Notes: a model not told the origin generated them from the sequence alone. A stretch of DNA of 64,000 nt from an uncultured Hyphomicrobiales bacterium (GCA_903878085.1 CAIRGJ010000021.1:62001-126000), one strand, 5' to 3'; shown: positions 1-9,292, counted from the first letter of the stretch. A program made the numbers and translations.

Positions 1-945
1 GTTTCCAAGGGTGCGAACGAGGCCGAGATCAAGAGCGCCTATCGCAAGCTTGCCAAGAAGCTTCATCCTGACGCCAACAAGCACGACCCCAAGGCGGCCT
101 CGCGCTTTTCCGAGCTCAACGCCGCCTATGAAATCGCTGGCGACAGCGACAAGCGCAAGGCGTTCGACCGCGGCGAGATCGACGCCGAGGGCAAGCCGCG
201 CTTTCAGGGCTTTGAAGGCGCGCAGTCGCGCGGCGGCGCCGGCGGTGTCCATCCGGGCGGCGCCGGTTTTGAAACCTTCAGCTTCGGCCAGGACGGTTTT
301 CAGCGCCGGGCCGGCGGCGGACCTGCCGGTGGCGGCTTCGAGGATATTCTGCGCGGCATGTTCGGCGGTGGCGGGCGCGCGCGGCCGCAATTCGAACAGG
401 AAGAATTCGGCGCCAGCTCAGGCCAAGACTTGCAGGCGAGCCTCACCATCTCGCTGGAGGATGCGGCAAAAGGCACCAAGACCCGCGTGCATCTGCCGAC
501 CGGCAAGGACATCGACGTCAAGATCCCGGCAGGGATTACGAGTGGCCAGAGCATCCGGCTCAAGGGTCAGGGCTATCCGGGCATGGCTGGTCGCGCAGGT
601 GACGCGATCATCACCATCACCATCGCGCCGCATCCGGTGTTCACCCCCGACGGCGCCGATCTGCGGCTCGATCTGCCGATCACGATTTACGAGGCGGTGC
701 TCGGCGGCAAAGTCCGCGTGCCGACGCTCGATGGTGCGGTCGAACTGGCGATCCCCCCCGGCACCGATTCAGGCCGCACGTTCCGGCTGAAGGGCAAAGG
801 CCTCAAATCCAAGACGGCGACCGGCGATCTGCTCGCCACCGCGCGCATCGTGCTGCCGGAAATAGCCGACGACGAGCTTAAAGGCCTGATGAAAAAGCTG
901 CGCGACTCCGCGCCTTACGATCCGCGCAAGGATTTGGAGTCCTAA
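1..945 (+). CDS. DnaJ/CbpA-type J-domain co-chaperone, 5' truncated by window edge
   Basis: The reading frame is open from base 1 and ends at TAA 943-945, so the N-terminus lies outside the window. A J-domain is visible at once: the HPD motif that stimulates DnaK ATPase is at visible residues 22-24, followed by a Gly/Phe-rich linker (about residues 70-135) and the two beta-barrel C-terminal substrate-binding domains (about 140-310). The Cys-rich zinc-finger domain of true DnaJ is absent, which makes this a class B protein like CbpA (cytosolic DnaK partner). It converges with the anti-sigma gene and their stop codons overlap by four bases. Confidence 0.9.
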   Translation, partial: VSKGANEAEIKSAYRKLAKKLHPDANKHDPKAASRFSELNAAYEIAGDSDKRKAFDRGEIDAEGKPRFQGFEGAQSRGGAGGVHPGGAGFETFSFGQDGFQRRAGGGPAGGGFEDILRGMFGGGGRARPQFEQEEFGASSGQDLQASLTISLEDAAKGTKTRVHLPTGKDIDVKIPAGITSGQSIRLKGQGYPGMAGRAGDAIITITIAPHPVFTPDGADLRLDLPITIYEAVLGGKVRVPTLDGAVELAIPPGTDSGRTFRLKGKGLKSKTATGDLLATARIVLPEIADDELKGLMKKLRDSAPYDPRKDLES

Positions 946-1739
946 GACTTCTTCGCTCCGCTCTTGTCGATCTGCTCGTAGACCGACTTGGTGACGTTCT
1001 CGAGCTGGTCGCGGTTGGACGGGCCGCTCACCACATAGGCGACCTTGTCGTCGACCCAATAAAACGCCGCCGAACTGTCGCCGTCCTTGAAGCGAAGCGC
1101 GGTCTGCGGCGCTTCCGCCTTGGCGCAGTAGATGGTGAAGCGTTCGCCCGACGGACCTTCATACATATAGAATGCCGCAGCAGCGCCCGTCGGTCCCGGC
1201 AGCAGCCTGCCGCCGACCAGCTTCAAATTGATCGACTGCAGATCGGGCACGCGCAGTTCGGCGCCGAGCCGCTTCGACAGCCATTGCGTCAGATGCGCGC
1301 GTTCGCTGCCCGGCACTTCGACCGGGTGGCGGACTTCGACCACGTAGAGCCGGTAAGCGTCGAGTGCCTCGGCGGTGAAGGTATCGAAATCGTTCGGCCC
1401 GGCGGCTGCGGCGCCACGCGCAAACCAGCCGGCGCCGCCGCCGATCACGAAGGCGATCAGCGCGGCGGCGGAGGCGAGCGCCGCCCACGAGCGCCCGCTG
1501 GCGCGGTCGCGTTTCAGCGCCTGGTCAAGCTGCAGCCGTTCCGGCACCGGTTCGCCGGCGACCGCGCCGTAACGCGCGCGAATGCTGTCGGCCTGCGCGC
1601 GCCATGCGGCGACCAGTGCGGCCTGATCGGCATTTGCCGCCAGCCAGGCGGTGACGGCTTCGAGGCGGTCGGCCGGCAATTCGCCGTCGACGTAAGCGTG
1701 AAGCTCTTCCTCGGTCACAGGTGAATTGCGATCGACCAT
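942..1739 (-). CDS. Membrane anti-sigma factor paired with ECF sigma
   Basis: A 265-residue protein. The N-terminus carries a short cytoplasmic helical domain (about residues 1-80, with the DGEL motif near residue 18 typical of anti-sigma domains). One transmembrane helix follows (about 88-110, Ala/Ile/Gly rich), then a periplasmic domain of about 150 residues. The HxxxCxxC zinc motif of ZAS-type anti-sigmas is absent. It starts 16 bases after the ECF sigma gene, so the pair is almost certainly co-transcribed, and it should hold the sigma factor inactive at the membrane until an envelope signal arrives. The signal is unknown. Confidence 0.8.
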   Translation of the reverse strand: MVDRNSPVTEEELHAYVDGELPADRLEAVTAWLAANADQAALVAAWRAQADSIRARYGAVAGEPVPERLQLDQALKRDRASGRSWAALASAAALIAFVIGGGAGWFARGAAAAGPNDFDTFTAEALDAYRLYVVEVRHPVEVPGSERAHLTQWLSKRLGAELRVPDLQSINLKLVGGRLLPGPTGAAAAFYMYEGPSGERFTIYCAKAEAPQTALRFKDGDSSAAFYWVDDKVAYVVSGPSNRDQLENVTKSVYEQIDKSGAKKS

Positions 1740-1755
1740 GGCACTTCCTTCTCCG

Positions 1756-2247
1756 TCATTTCACGCGGCGCAGCGCCGGGCGCCCGCCGTCGAGATAAGT
1801 TTTGATTTGCACGCGCGCACGCGCCAGACGCGACATCACGGTTCCGATCGGCACGCCTTGCACTTCCGCGACTTCGCGGTAGCTGAGGCCCTCCAGCACC
1901 ACGAGCAGCAAGGCCTGGCGCTGATCCTCGACCAGCGTGGCCAGCGCGCGTTCGATATCGCGGCCGCCGGCTTCGGGGCCGGCGAGATCCGGCGCGTCGT
2001 TGTCCTCGAGCGACGACATATGCGGCCGGCGCGACAGCGAGCGCAGCCGGTTGCGATTGAGATTGGTCAGGATCGTGTAGAGCCAACTGCGCACTTCCCC
2101 GCCGTGAAATAAGTGTTCCGAACGCAAGGCCCGTACCAAAGTGTCCTGCACCAGATCGTCGGCGATGTCGGAATCCCGGGTCAGCGCGCGGGCATAGCGG
2201 CGCAGCGCCGGAATTGTCGCCTCGACGTTCTGTTGAAACGTGGCCAA
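1756..2247 (-). CDS. ECF-type RNA polymerase sigma factor
   Basis: A 163-residue protein with region sigma-2 (about residues 10-75; the DDLVQDT helix binds core polymerase) and sigma-4 (about 105-155; helix-turn-helix with EGLSYREVAE and GTVMSRLARAR). Regions 1.1 and 3 are missing, as in all ECF sigmas. It is first in a two-gene operon with its likely anti-sigma factor. It is divergent from fabI with 217 bases between the start codons. I could not identify a convincing autoregulated ECF promoter in that gap. Confidence 0.9.
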   Translation of the reverse strand: MATFQQNVEATIPALRRYARALTRDSDIADDLVQDTLVRALRSEHLFHGGEVRSWLYTILTNLNRNRLRSLSRRPHMSSLEDNDAPDLAGPEAGGRDIERALATLVEDQRQALLLVVLEGLSYREVAEVQGVPIGTVMSRLARARVQIKTYLDGGRPALRRVK

Positions 2248-2464
2248 GCCGCCCCTCGATCGAACCGTTAAGGCCCGGAAACCCTCAATCTAGGGTATCC
2301 GCAGCCTCGCGTCTGAGAGAAAAAACCCCTCATTCGCGAACATATTCCCGGAATCGAATTGAATTCGCCGAGGTGGCAGGCCCGGCCGGGCGGTTTGCTT
2401 GATGGCTTTAGGACCCTATGCCATACGAAAGCAGCCGGCGCGTTCCGGCAGAGCAGGAAATTCG

Positions 2465-3277
2465 ATGGCGGAAGTCTCGGGAATGATGCGCGGCAAGCGC
2501 GGGCTGATCATGGGCGTGGCGAACAACCGTTCGATCGCCTGGGGCATTGCGCGGGCCTGCCGCGACCACGGCGCCGACCTGGCCTTCACCTATCAAGGCG
2601 ATGCGCTCAAGAAGCGCGTCGAGCCGCTGGCCGAGGAGGTCGACGGCCTGGTGGTCGGCCATTGTGACGTCACCGACCCGGCCTCCCTGGACGCGGTGTT
2701 TGCCGCCGTGAAATCGGCGTGGGGTTCGCTCGATTTCCTGGTGCACGCCATCGCCTTCTCCGACAAAGACCAGCTCGACGGCCGCTATGTCGACACCACC
2801 GAAGACAATTTCACCAAGACCATGCTGGTGAGTTGCTATTCGTTCACGGCGATCGCGCAGCGCGCCGAGAAGCTGATGACCAATGGCGGCTCGCTGCTGA
2901 CGCTGACTTATTACGGCGCCGAGAAGTGGATGCCGCATTACAACGTCATGGGTCTGGCCAAGGCGGCGCTGGAATCCTCGGTGCGCTATATGGCCGCCGA
3001 TCTCGGCGTCAAGAATATCCGCGTCAACGCCATCTCCGCCGGACCGATCAAGACGCTGGCGGCCTCCGGCATCGGCGACTTCCGTTACATTCTGAAATGG
3101 AACGAATACAATACCCCGTTGCGCCGCAACGTGACGCTGGAGGATGTCGGCAAGGCCGGCGTATTCTTCCTGTCCGACCTGTCGAGCGGCGTGACCGGCG
3201 AAATCCAGCATGTCGACGCCGGGTATCACATCGTCGGTATCAAGCACCCGGACGCGCCGGACTTCACGGTGAAATAG
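2465..3277 (+). CDS. fabI: Enoyl-[acyl-carrier-protein] reductase (NADH) FabI
   Basis: A 270-residue cytosolic SDR-type enzyme that reduces trans-2-enoyl-ACP in the last step of each fatty acid elongation cycle. It shows the FabI pattern: Gly-rich nucleotide site (GVANNRSIAWG, residues 17-27), active-site Tyr149 and Tyr159, and Lys166 in the Y-x6-K arrangement (YNVMGLAK). The start at 2465 is preferred over an upstream in-frame ATG at 2399 because AGGA precedes it and the known family begins there. A palindromic repeat begins ten bases after the stop codon. Confidence 0.95.
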   Translation: MAEVSGMMRGKRGLIMGVANNRSIAWGIARACRDHGADLAFTYQGDALKKRVEPLAEEVDGLVVGHCDVTDPASLDAVFAAVKSAWGSLDFLVHAIAFSDKDQLDGRYVDTTEDNFTKTMLVSCYSFTAIAQRAEKLMTNGGSLLTLTYYGAEKWMPHYNVMGLAKAALESSVRYMAADLGVKNIRVNAISAGPIKTLAASGIGDFRYILKWNEYNTPLRRNVTLEDVGKAGVFFLSDLSSGVTGEIQHVDAGYHIVGIKHPDAPDFTVK

Positions 3278-3286
3278 GAATGGCGC

Positions 3287-3335
3287 GCGCATGATCCCGA
3301 AAAGTGGGTACCGGTTTTCGGACAAGATCATGCGC
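3287..3335 (+). repeat. Palindromic intergenic repeat, copy 1
   Basis: A 49-base element with perfect 10-base outer arms (GCGCATGATC / GATCATGCGC) and inner arms CCGAAAA / TTTTCGG around GTGGGTACCGG. It can fold into a nested hairpin. It lies between fabI and the phosphatase gene and has near-identical copies at 3947 and 7159 and an inverted one at 20993. Confidence 0.85.
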
Positions 3336-3343
3336 AAACCAAA

Positions 3344-3946
3344 ATGACCGCCAAGCCGACCGTCTATTATCTCCGTCACGGCGAAACTGACTGGAATGTC
3401 GGCAGCCGCCTGCAAGGCCGCCGCGATATTCCGTTGAACGCGCGGGGGCGGGGGCAGGCGACCCATTGCGGCGATATCCTGCGCGACCTGTTCGCGCGCG
3501 ATGGCCGCGACCCGGTGGCGCTCGACTATGTCTCGAGCCCGCTCGGCCGCGCCACGGAGACCATGGAATTGGCCCGCGCCGCGCTCGGTCTCGAACGGCA
3601 AGGCTACCGGCTCGACGAACGCCTCGCCGAGCTTTCATTCGGCGACTGGGAAGGCTTCACCATCGCGCAACTGCATAGCCACGACCCCGTGCACATCTCG
3701 CAGCGCGAACACGACAAGTGGCATTTCGTGCCGCCCGGCGGCGAGAGCTATAAGATGGTCTCGGCCCGTATGGCCGAATGGTACGCAAGCCTGACGCGCG
3801 ACACGGTGGCGACCGCCCATGGCGGCACCTGCCGTGGGCTGATGGCCCATCTCGGTATCGCCAAGCCGGCCGCCGCGCCTCTGGTCGATATTACCCAGGG
3901 CGTCGTTTACGTGTTTCAGGGCGACCGGATGACCCGGTATGCCTGA
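3344..3946 (+). CDS. Histidine phosphatase family protein (phosphoglycerate-mutase-like)
   Basis: A 200-residue cytosolic protein. The catalytic RHGETDWN motif sits near residue 11 (the His forms the phospho-histidine intermediate), and the second catalytic His is in AHGGTCRG near residue 160. The length and motifs fit the GpmB/CobC/SixA branch, which are mostly phosphatases of unknown substrate rather than true mutases. It sits between fabI and aroC and is bracketed by two copies of the palindromic repeat, one directly against its stop codon. The substrate cannot be predicted from sequence. Confidence 0.85.
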   Translation: MTAKPTVYYLRHGETDWNVGSRLQGRRDIPLNARGRGQATHCGDILRDLFARDGRDPVALDYVSSPLGRATETMELARAALGLERQGYRLDERLAELSFGDWEGFTIAQLHSHDPVHISQREHDKWHFVPPGGESYKMVSARMAEWYASLTRDTVATAHGGTCRGLMAHLGIAKPAAAPLVDITQGVVYVFQGDRMTRYA

Positions 3947-3995
3947 GCGCATGATCCCGAAAAGTGGGTACCGGTTTTCGGACAAGATCATGCGC
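3947..3995 (+). repeat. Palindromic intergenic repeat, copy 2
   Basis: The same 49-base element as at 3287, in the same orientation. It begins at the base directly after the TGA stop of the histidine phosphatase gene. It could act as a 3' mRNA-stabilising or terminating hairpin, although no T-run follows. Confidence 0.85.
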
Positions 3996-4042
3996 AAATA
4001 GACAAATTTGACCCCCGCAAGGCTGCGGGGTACCAACCCCCC

Positions 4043-5161
4043 ATGTCGTTCAACACCTTTGGCCATCTTTTCCGGTTCACCAGCTTCGGCGAAAGCCACG
4101 GGGCGGCGATCGGCTGCGTGGTAGACGGCTGTCCGCCGCGCATTCCGCTGACCGAAGCTGACATCCAGCTGCATCTCGACAAGCGCCGCCCCGGCCAGTC
4201 GCGCTTCACCACGCAGCGCCAGGAGCCGGATGCGGTGAAGATCCTGTCCGGCGTGTTCACCGGCGACGATGGCATCCAGGTCACCACCGGCACCCCCCTG
4301 ATGCTGCAGATCGAGAATGTCGATCAGCGCTCGAAGGACTATTCCGAGATCAAGGCCAAGTACCGCCCCGGCCACGCCGGCTACGTCTACGACGTCAAAT
4401 ACGGCATCCACGATTATCGCGGCGGCGGACGCGCCTCGGCGCGCGAGACCGCGGCGCGCGTCGCCGCCGGCGCGGTGGCGCGCAAGGTCGTGCCGGGCTT
4501 GAGCGTGCGCGCGGCGCTAGTGCAGATGGGACCGCACAAGATCGACCCTAAGCGTTGGGACTGGAACGAGGTCGACAACAACCCGTTCTTCTGCCCGGAC
4601 GCCAAGCAGGCCAAATTCTTCGAGGAATACTTAGATGGTGTGCGCAAATCCGGCTCGTCGATCGGCGCGGTGATCGAGGTCGTGGCCGAAGGCGTGCCGA
4701 CAGGCCTCGGCGCGCCGGTCTACAAGAAGCTCGATGCCGATCTCGCCGGTGCTCTGATGGGCATCAACGCGGTCAAGGGCGTCGAGATCGGCGACGGCTT
4801 TGCCACCGCGGCGATGAGCGGCGAAGACAATGCCGATGAGATGCGCATGGGAAATGAGAGCAAGCCGGTGTTCCTGTCCAACCATGCCGGCGGCATTCTC
4901 GGCGGCATTTCAACCGGGCAGCCGATCGTCGCGCGTTTCGCGGTGAAGCCGACCTCGTCGATCCTCAATCCGCGCAAGACCGTCGATCGCTACGGCAACG
5001 ACACCGAAATATCGACCAAGGGCCGTCACGATCCTTGCGTCGGCATCCGCGCCGTGCCCATTGGTGAAGCCATGGTGGCATGCGTGCTGGCCGATCATTA
5101 TCTCATGCATCGCGGCCAAGTCGGCGAGGGAACGGCGTGGCCGTTTACGCCCGGCACATGA
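4043..5161 (+). CDS. aroC: Chorismate synthase
   Basis: A 372-residue cytosolic enzyme, the normal family length. It converts 5-enolpyruvylshikimate-3-phosphate to chorismate with reduced FMN, the last common step to aromatic amino acids and folate. Signature stretches are [17 protein letters not shown] near residue 13 and [16 protein letters not shown] near residue 130, both contributing to the FMN/substrate pocket. The gene starts with ATG and is followed 21 bases later by ribBX. That spacing suggests a transcription unit linking a flavin-requiring enzyme to flavin synthesis, though the link may be incidental. Confidence 0.96.
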   Translation: MSFNTFGHLFRFTSFGESHGAAIGCVVDGCPPRIPLTEADIQLHLDKRRPGQSRFTTQRQEPDAVKILSGVFTGDDGIQVTTGTPLMLQIENVDQRSKDYSEIKAKYRPGHAGYVYDVKYGIHDYRGGGRASARETAARVAAGAVARKVVPGLSVRAALVQMGPHKIDPKRWDWNEVDNNPFFCPDAKQAKFFEEYLDGVRKSGSSIGAVIEVVAEGVPTGLGAPVYKKLDADLAGALMGINAVKGVEIGDGFATAAMSGEDNADEMRMGNESKPVFLSNHAGGILGGISTGQPIVARFAVKPTSSILNPRKTVDRYGNDTEISTKGRHDPCVGIRAVPIGEAMVACVLADHYLMHRGQVGEGTAWPFTPGT

Positions 5162-5182
5162 TGCCGCGTCCGAGGACAAGCA

Positions 5183-6271
5183 GTGCCCAATAGTCATTCA
5201 AGCGTCGAAGTGGCCATCAAGGCCTTTGCCAAAGGCGAAATCGTGGTCGTCATGGACGACGACGACCGCGAGAACGAGGGCGATCTGTTCGTCGCCGCCT
5301 CGCTGTGCACGCCCGAGAAGATGGCGTTCATCATCCGCAATACTTCAGGGATAGTCTGCGCGCCGCTCGGCGGCGAACTCGCACGCAAGCTGCACCTCGA
5401 TCCGATGGTGGCGGAGAACGATGCGCCGCTCGGCACCGCCTTCACCGTCACCGTAGACGTCAAGCACGGCCTGTCCACCGGCATCTCGGCGGAAGAGCGC
5501 ACCAACACCGTGCGCGCGCTGGCCAATGACAACAGCGGCGCGTCCGATTTCGTACGCCCCGGCCATGTGTTTCCGCTGGTGGCGCGCGAAGGCGGCGTGC
5601 TGATGCGCTCGGGTCATACCGAGGCTTGCGTCGATCTCTGCCGTCTCGCCGGCCTGCCGCCGGTCGGCGTGCTGTCGGAGCTGATGAAAGACGACGGCAC
5701 CGTGATGCGCGGACCGGACGTCGCGGCCTTCGCCGAAAAACACAAGCTCGCGCAGGTGTCGATTGCCGATCTGATCGCTTATCGCCAGAGCCGCGACAAG
5801 CTGGTCGAACGGGTGTCCGAATTCCAATTGGCGTCCGACATCGGTATGCTCAAGGGCTACGCCTATGTCACGCCGTTCGATCGCGTGCATCACATGGCCT
5901 TCGTCTTTGGCGACCTCGGTGACGGCAAGAACGTGCCGGCGCGGCTGCATCGCGCCGACGTGATCGGCGACGTGTTCGGCGGCGCCAAAACCATCCGTGC
6001 CGCGCTGGCGCACTTCAAGTCGGCCGGCCGCGGCGTCATCGTTTATTTGCGCGACGGCACCGCCGGCGTGCCGGTGCTCGTCCATCAGGACAGCGATACC
6101 GGCACGGAAGCTGCGCGCACCAAGCAATGGCGCGAGATCGGCCTGGGCGCCCAAATCCTCAAGGATCTCGGCATTTCCTCGATCCGGCTGCTGTCGTCGA
6201 GCAAGCGCACCTATGTCGGGCTCGGCGGCTTCGGCATCGAAATCGCGGCGACCGAAACGCTGGACGGCTAG
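5183..6271 (+). CDS. ribB: RibBX: DHBP synthase fused to degenerate GTP cyclohydrolase II domain
   Basis: A 362-residue protein. Residues 1-200 are 3,4-dihydroxy-2-butanone-4-phosphate synthase: acidic MDDDDRENEGDL (24-35) and the RSGHTEA substrate motif (142-148). This domain makes the four-carbon unit of riboflavin from ribulose-5-phosphate. Residues 205-362 align with GTP cyclohydrolase II, but the three zinc cysteines are replaced (Asp259, Thr270, Arg272 by alignment with the intact enzyme at 59393). The second domain should therefore lack cyclohydrolase activity. Such RibBX fusions are known in Bradyrhizobium and relatives. The start is ATG at 5183. Confidence 0.9.
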   Translation: MPNSHSSVEVAIKAFAKGEIVVVMDDDDRENEGDLFVAASLCTPEKMAFIIRNTSGIVCAPLGGELARKLHLDPMVAENDAPLGTAFTVTVDVKHGLSTGISAEERTNTVRALANDNSGASDFVRPGHVFPLVAREGGVLMRSGHTEACVDLCRLAGLPPVGVLSELMKDDGTVMRGPDVAAFAEKHKLAQVSIADLIAYRQSRDKLVERVSEFQLASDIGMLKGYAYVTPFDRVHHMAFVFGDLGDGKNVPARLHRADVIGDVFGGAKTIRAALAHFKSAGRGVIVYLRDGTAGVPVLVHQDSDTGTEAARTKQWREIGLGAQILKDLGISSIRLLSSSKRTYVGLGGFGIEIAATETLDG

Positions 6272-6309
6272 GGCTTCTTTTTCGCCCTGTTGCGTGCCAG
6301 CATATCGGT

Positions 6310-7158
6310 ATGAGGCGTTTTGCCCTTGGCATGATTCTCTCAGGCGCGCTCGGCGCTGCGGCTTTGGCGGTCGCCGCGCCGACGCCATTTCGCCTGGCCG
6401 ACAAAAGCACGAGCGCCATCCCGGTCGATGTCGAACTGGTGATAGCGGTCGACGTGTCCTACTCGATGGACCCGGAAGAGCAGGCGCTGCAGCGCGAGGG
6501 CTACATCATGGCGCTGACCTCGCGCGAATTCCTTCGCGCGCTGCGCGAGGGCGCCAACGCAAAAATTGCCGTCACCTATTTCGAATGGGCTGGGCAGACC
6601 GATCAGAAGATCGTGATGCCGTGGCGGCTGATCGACGGCCCGGAAGCCGCCGATGCGGTCGCTGCCGAGATCGCCCGCGCGCCTTACCGGCGCGCCTCGC
6701 GCACCTCGATTTCCGGTGCGCTGCGGTTTGCCAAGCCGCTGTTCGACAATAGCGGCTATCGCGGCTTGCGCCGCGTCATCGACGTGTCCGGCGACGGCGC
6801 CAATAACAACGGCCCGCTGGTGGTACCGACGCGCGACGATGTGCTCGCCTCCGGCATCACCATCAACGGCCTGCCGATCATGCTCAAGCGGCCCAATATC
6901 GCCAGCATCGATATCGAGAATCTCGACATCTATTATGAGGATTGCGTGATCGGTGGCCCCGGCGCTTTCGTGATCCCGATCCGCGAGCGCGAAAAGTTCA
7001 TCGAGGCGACGCGCACCAAGCTGGTGCTGGAAATCGCCGGCCGGCAGCCGGAACGGCGCGTCATCCCGGCGTCGGCCGAGGCGCCGCGCGTCTCCTGCAC
7101 CATCGGCGAGAAGATGTGGCAGGACCGCTGGGGCGGCCGCGGGCTGGATTTTCAGTAA
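6310..7158 (+). CDS. DUF1194-type VWA-like exported protein
   Basis: A 282-residue protein with an N-terminal signal peptide (about residues 1-23, MRRFALG to VAAP). It then has a von Willebrand A-like fold: a DVSYSMD metal-ion-dependent adhesion motif (about residues 50-56) and SGDGANN at about 160. The pattern fits DUF1194, whose function is unknown; metal-dependent binding to an extracytoplasmic partner is the plausible role. The ATG at 6310 is preferred because the longer upstream frame overlaps ribBX and lacks a signal peptide. A palindromic repeat starts directly after the stop codon. Confidence 0.8.
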   Translation: MRRFALGMILSGALGAAALAVAAPTPFRLADKSTSAIPVDVELVIAVDVSYSMDPEEQALQREGYIMALTSREFLRALREGANAKIAVTYFEWAGQTDQKIVMPWRLIDGPEAADAVAAEIARAPYRRASRTSISGALRFAKPLFDNSGYRGLRRVIDVSGDGANNNGPLVVPTRDDVLASGITINGLPIMLKRPNIASIDIENLDIYYEDCVIGGPGAFVIPIREREKFIEATRTKLVLEIAGRQPERRVIPASAEAPRVSCTIGEKMWQDRWGGRGLDFQ

Positions 7159-7205
7159 CGCATGATCCCGAAAAGTGGGAACCAGTTTTCGGACAAGATC
7201 ATGCG
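7159..7205 (+). repeat. Palindromic intergenic repeat, copy 3
   Basis: A variant of the element at 3287: CGCATGATC / GATCATGCG outer arms, with GGGAACCAG replacing GGGTACCGG in the centre. It fills the gap between two convergent genes (stop codons at 7158 and 7212). Confidence 0.85.
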
Positions 7206-7211
7206 CAAATA

Positions 7212-8450
7212 TTAGCGTTCGAACTTCGCCACCAATTCGACGTGAAACGAATAGCGGAACTGATCGACCGGCGTGACGCCGGCGAGCTTGTAACCGCCAT
7301 CGACCAGAATGCGGGCATCGCGGGCGAAGGTCGCGGCTTCGCACGATACCGCGACGACGGTCGGCACCTTGCTCTTGGCCAGTTCGCGCACCTGCGCTTC
7401 CGCGCCCTGACGCGGCGGATCAAACACGACGGCGTCGAAGCCTTTAAGTTCGGTCGCCATCAACGGGCGGCGGAACAGGTCGCGCGTTTGCGCCTCGACC
7501 TGCTTCAGGCCTGACGTGGTCGACGCCGCGCGCTCCAGCGCCTTGATGGCGGGTGCTTCGTTGTCGACGGCGCTGACCCGCGCCCGCTCGGCCAGCCGCA
7601 GTGCAAATGTGCCGATGCCGGAAAACAGATCGGCGACGCGCTTGGCCGCGCCGACATGGTCGATGACCAGGCGCGCCAAGGCCGCTTCGCCTTCGGCGGT
7701 GGCTTGCAGAAACGCACCCGGCGGCAATGGCACGTGGGCCTTGCCGACCCTCAAGGTCGGCTGCGAGCCTTGCGCGACCAGTTCGCCGTGCCGCGTCAGT
7801 CGCGCAAGCTTGTGCTTCTCGACGAGCTTGGCCAGCACGCCGGTGCGCTGCGACGTCAGCGGACCCGAACCGCGCACATCCATGTCGATGCCGGAGTCAG
7901 TGGCGGTGACATGGATGTCGAGCGGCTTGTCCGTGGGCTTGAGAATCTCGGCGACGGCCCAGGCAGCTTCAATGGCGCCGTCGAGCCCATTGCTGAGCAC
8001 CGGGCAGCGGTCGATGGCGACGATGCGGTGCGCGCGCGGCGCGGCAAAACCGACCTCGAGCAGGCTGCCCCCGCCGCGGCGGGCATGCAGCACCGCGCGG
8101 CGGCGGCCTTGGCCGTGGGCGTCGATCAGGGTCGCGACCGGCGCGACCAGGTTGGCGTGCGCCAGCGCCTCGACCACCAGTTCGCGCTTCCAGATGTGAT
8201 ATTCGGCCAGCGACCAATGCTGCGTGGCGCAGCCGCCGCAAATGCCGAAATGCTTGCAGATCGGCGTCTCGCGTTCGTGGCTTGGTTTGTCGATATGGAT
8301 CAGATGCCGCCGGTCGGGATGGCCGTCGATGCGTTCGACGGTCACGATTTCGCCCGGCAGCGCGTAGGGCACATAGACCGGCCCGATATTGGTGTCGGCG
8401 ATGCCGTCGCCGCGATGGCCGATGCGTTGAATCGTGAGTTGCTCAGTCAT
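7212..8450 (-). CDS. TrmA/RlmD-family RNA (uracil-C5) methyltransferase
   Basis: A 412-residue cytosolic enzyme that transfers a methyl group from S-adenosylmethionine to uridine C5 in rRNA or tRNA. It has an N-terminal TRAM-like beta-barrel (about 1-55), an iron-sulfur cysteine cluster [10 protein letters not shown] (near residue 65), and a C-terminal Rossmann fold with [11 protein letters not shown] (SAM) and FDPPRQG. The nucleophilic Cys lies in [11 protein letters not shown]. The cluster points to the RlmC/RlmD side rather than TrmA. It overlaps tlyA by eight bases, so two RNA methyltransferases are translationally coupled. The exact target nucleotide is not determinable. Confidence 0.88.
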   Translation of the reverse strand: MTEQLTIQRIGHRGDGIADTNIGPVYVPYALPGEIVTVERIDGHPDRRHLIHIDKPSHERETPICKHFGICGGCATQHWSLAEYHIWKRELVVEALAHANLVAPVATLIDAHGQGRRRAVLHARRGGGSLLEVGFAAPRAHRIVAIDRCPVLSNGLDGAIEAAWAVAEILKPTDKPLDIHVTATDSGIDMDVRGSGPLTSQRTGVLAKLVEKHKLARLTRHGELVAQGSQPTLRVGKAHVPLPPGAFLQATAEGEAALARLVIDHVGAAKRVADLFSGIGTFALRLAERARVSAVDNEAPAIKALERAASTTSGLKQVEAQTRDLFRRPLMATELKGFDAVVFDPPRQGAEAQVRELAKSKVPTVVAVSCEAATFARDARILVDGGYKLAGVTPVDQFRYSFHVELVAKFER

Positions 8451-9174
8451 GGGTAGCGCCTAGCAGAAATTCGGCATTGCCGTCGCCGCCCGTGATGGGC
8501 GACGGCGCAATGCCGAGAACGCGCCATCCGAGCGCCGTGATAAAAGTGGAGATATCCGCGCAGACCACGGCGTGCACGGCTGTGTCGCGCACGATGCCGC
8601 GTTTCAACGCGGCGCGGCCGGCCTCGAACTGCGGCTTGATCAGCGCGATCAATTGCGCCGGCGTTTTTGCTAGCGCAAGGGCGGCAGGCAGCACCAGCTT
8701 GAGCGAGATGAAGCTGACGTCAACCACGACCAGATCGGGCGGCTCGCCGATGAGGGCAGGGGTGAGCGTGCGGATATCGGTTCCCTCCAGCGAGACGACC
8801 TCAGGGCGGGAGCGCAGGCTCTGGTGCAGTTGCCCATGTCCGACATCGACGGCGGTGATGCGTTTGGCGCCGCGTTCCAGCAGCGCCTGCGTGAAGCCGC
8901 CGGTCGAGGCGCCGACATCGAGGCAAATCCGGCCGCGCGGATCGAAGCCGAAACGGTCGAGCGCGGCGGCAAGCTTGACGCCGGCGCGCGACACGTAAGG
9001 GTGCGGCGCGCTCGCCTGCAAAGTCGCGTCGGTTGCGATGACTTCCGAGGCCTTGCGCACCGTCGCATCGTTGGCGCGCACCAGCCCGGCTTCGATGGCG
9101 GCCTGTGCCTTGGCGCGGCTTTCAAACAAGCCGCGTTCGACCAGCAGTCGATCGGCGCGTCGGCGGGTGGGCAT
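8443..9174 (-). CDS. tlyA: TlyA-family rRNA 2'-O-methyltransferase
   Basis: A 243-residue protein: an S4 RNA-binding domain (about residues 1-65, starting [14 protein letters not shown]), then an FtsJ-like SAM methyltransferase domain with the [15 protein letters not shown] motif (about 83-97). Actinobacterial TlyA methylates 16S and 23S rRNA ribose 2'-OH groups; the alphaproteobacterial form is less studied. The usual TlyA neighbours dxs and xseB lie upstream on the same strand. Its 3' end overlaps the next methyltransferase gene by eight bases. Confidence 0.9.
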   Translation of the reverse strand: MPTRRRADRLLVERGLFESRAKAQAAIEAGLVRANDATVRKASEVIATDATLQASAPHPYVSRAGVKLAAALDRFGFDPRGRICLDVGASTGGFTQALLERGAKRITAVDVGHGQLHQSLRSRPEVVSLEGTDIRTLTPALIGEPPDLVVVDVSFISLKLVLPAALALAKTPAQLIALIKPQFEAGRAALKRGIVRDTAVHAVVCADISTFITALGWRVLGIAPSPITGGDGNAEFLLGATHD

Positions 9175-9182
9175 TCAAACTC

Positions 9183-9284
9183 CGTTACCATGCCCGGCGA
9201 GAGCGGGGCATCCAGCAATCGCAGCGTCAGAGAATATCGTAAAATACGTGAGTGCTGGATCGCCCGCCTGCACGGGTAATCACA
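9183..9284. repeat. Dispersed hairpin-rich intergenic repeat
   Basis: It lies between tlyA and dxs. Outer arms ATCCAGCA (9210-9217) and TGCTGGAT (9253-9260) are perfect complements. Each side carries its own small GC hairpin (GCCCGGCGAGAGCGGGGC on the left, CCCGCCTGCACGGG on the right). The layout resembles repeats common between genes in Bradyrhizobiaceae and Xanthobacteraceae. It may attenuate transcription from dxs into tlyA. Confidence 0.6.
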
Positions 9285-9292
9285 CCACGGCG

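Noticed and set aside
2248-2464. ECF autoregulated promoter between the sigma gene and fabI
   Set aside because: Short GGAA- and GTT-like words exist on both strands, but no pair with the right spacing and orientation stood out.
2408-3601. Open frame of 397 codons opposite fabI and the phosphatase gene
   Set aside because: It crosses two well-identified genes and an intergenic repeat, with no domain of its own.
5345-6388. Open frame of 347 codons opposite ribBX
   Set aside because: Shadow of ribBX in the antisense frame, biased composition and no motifs.
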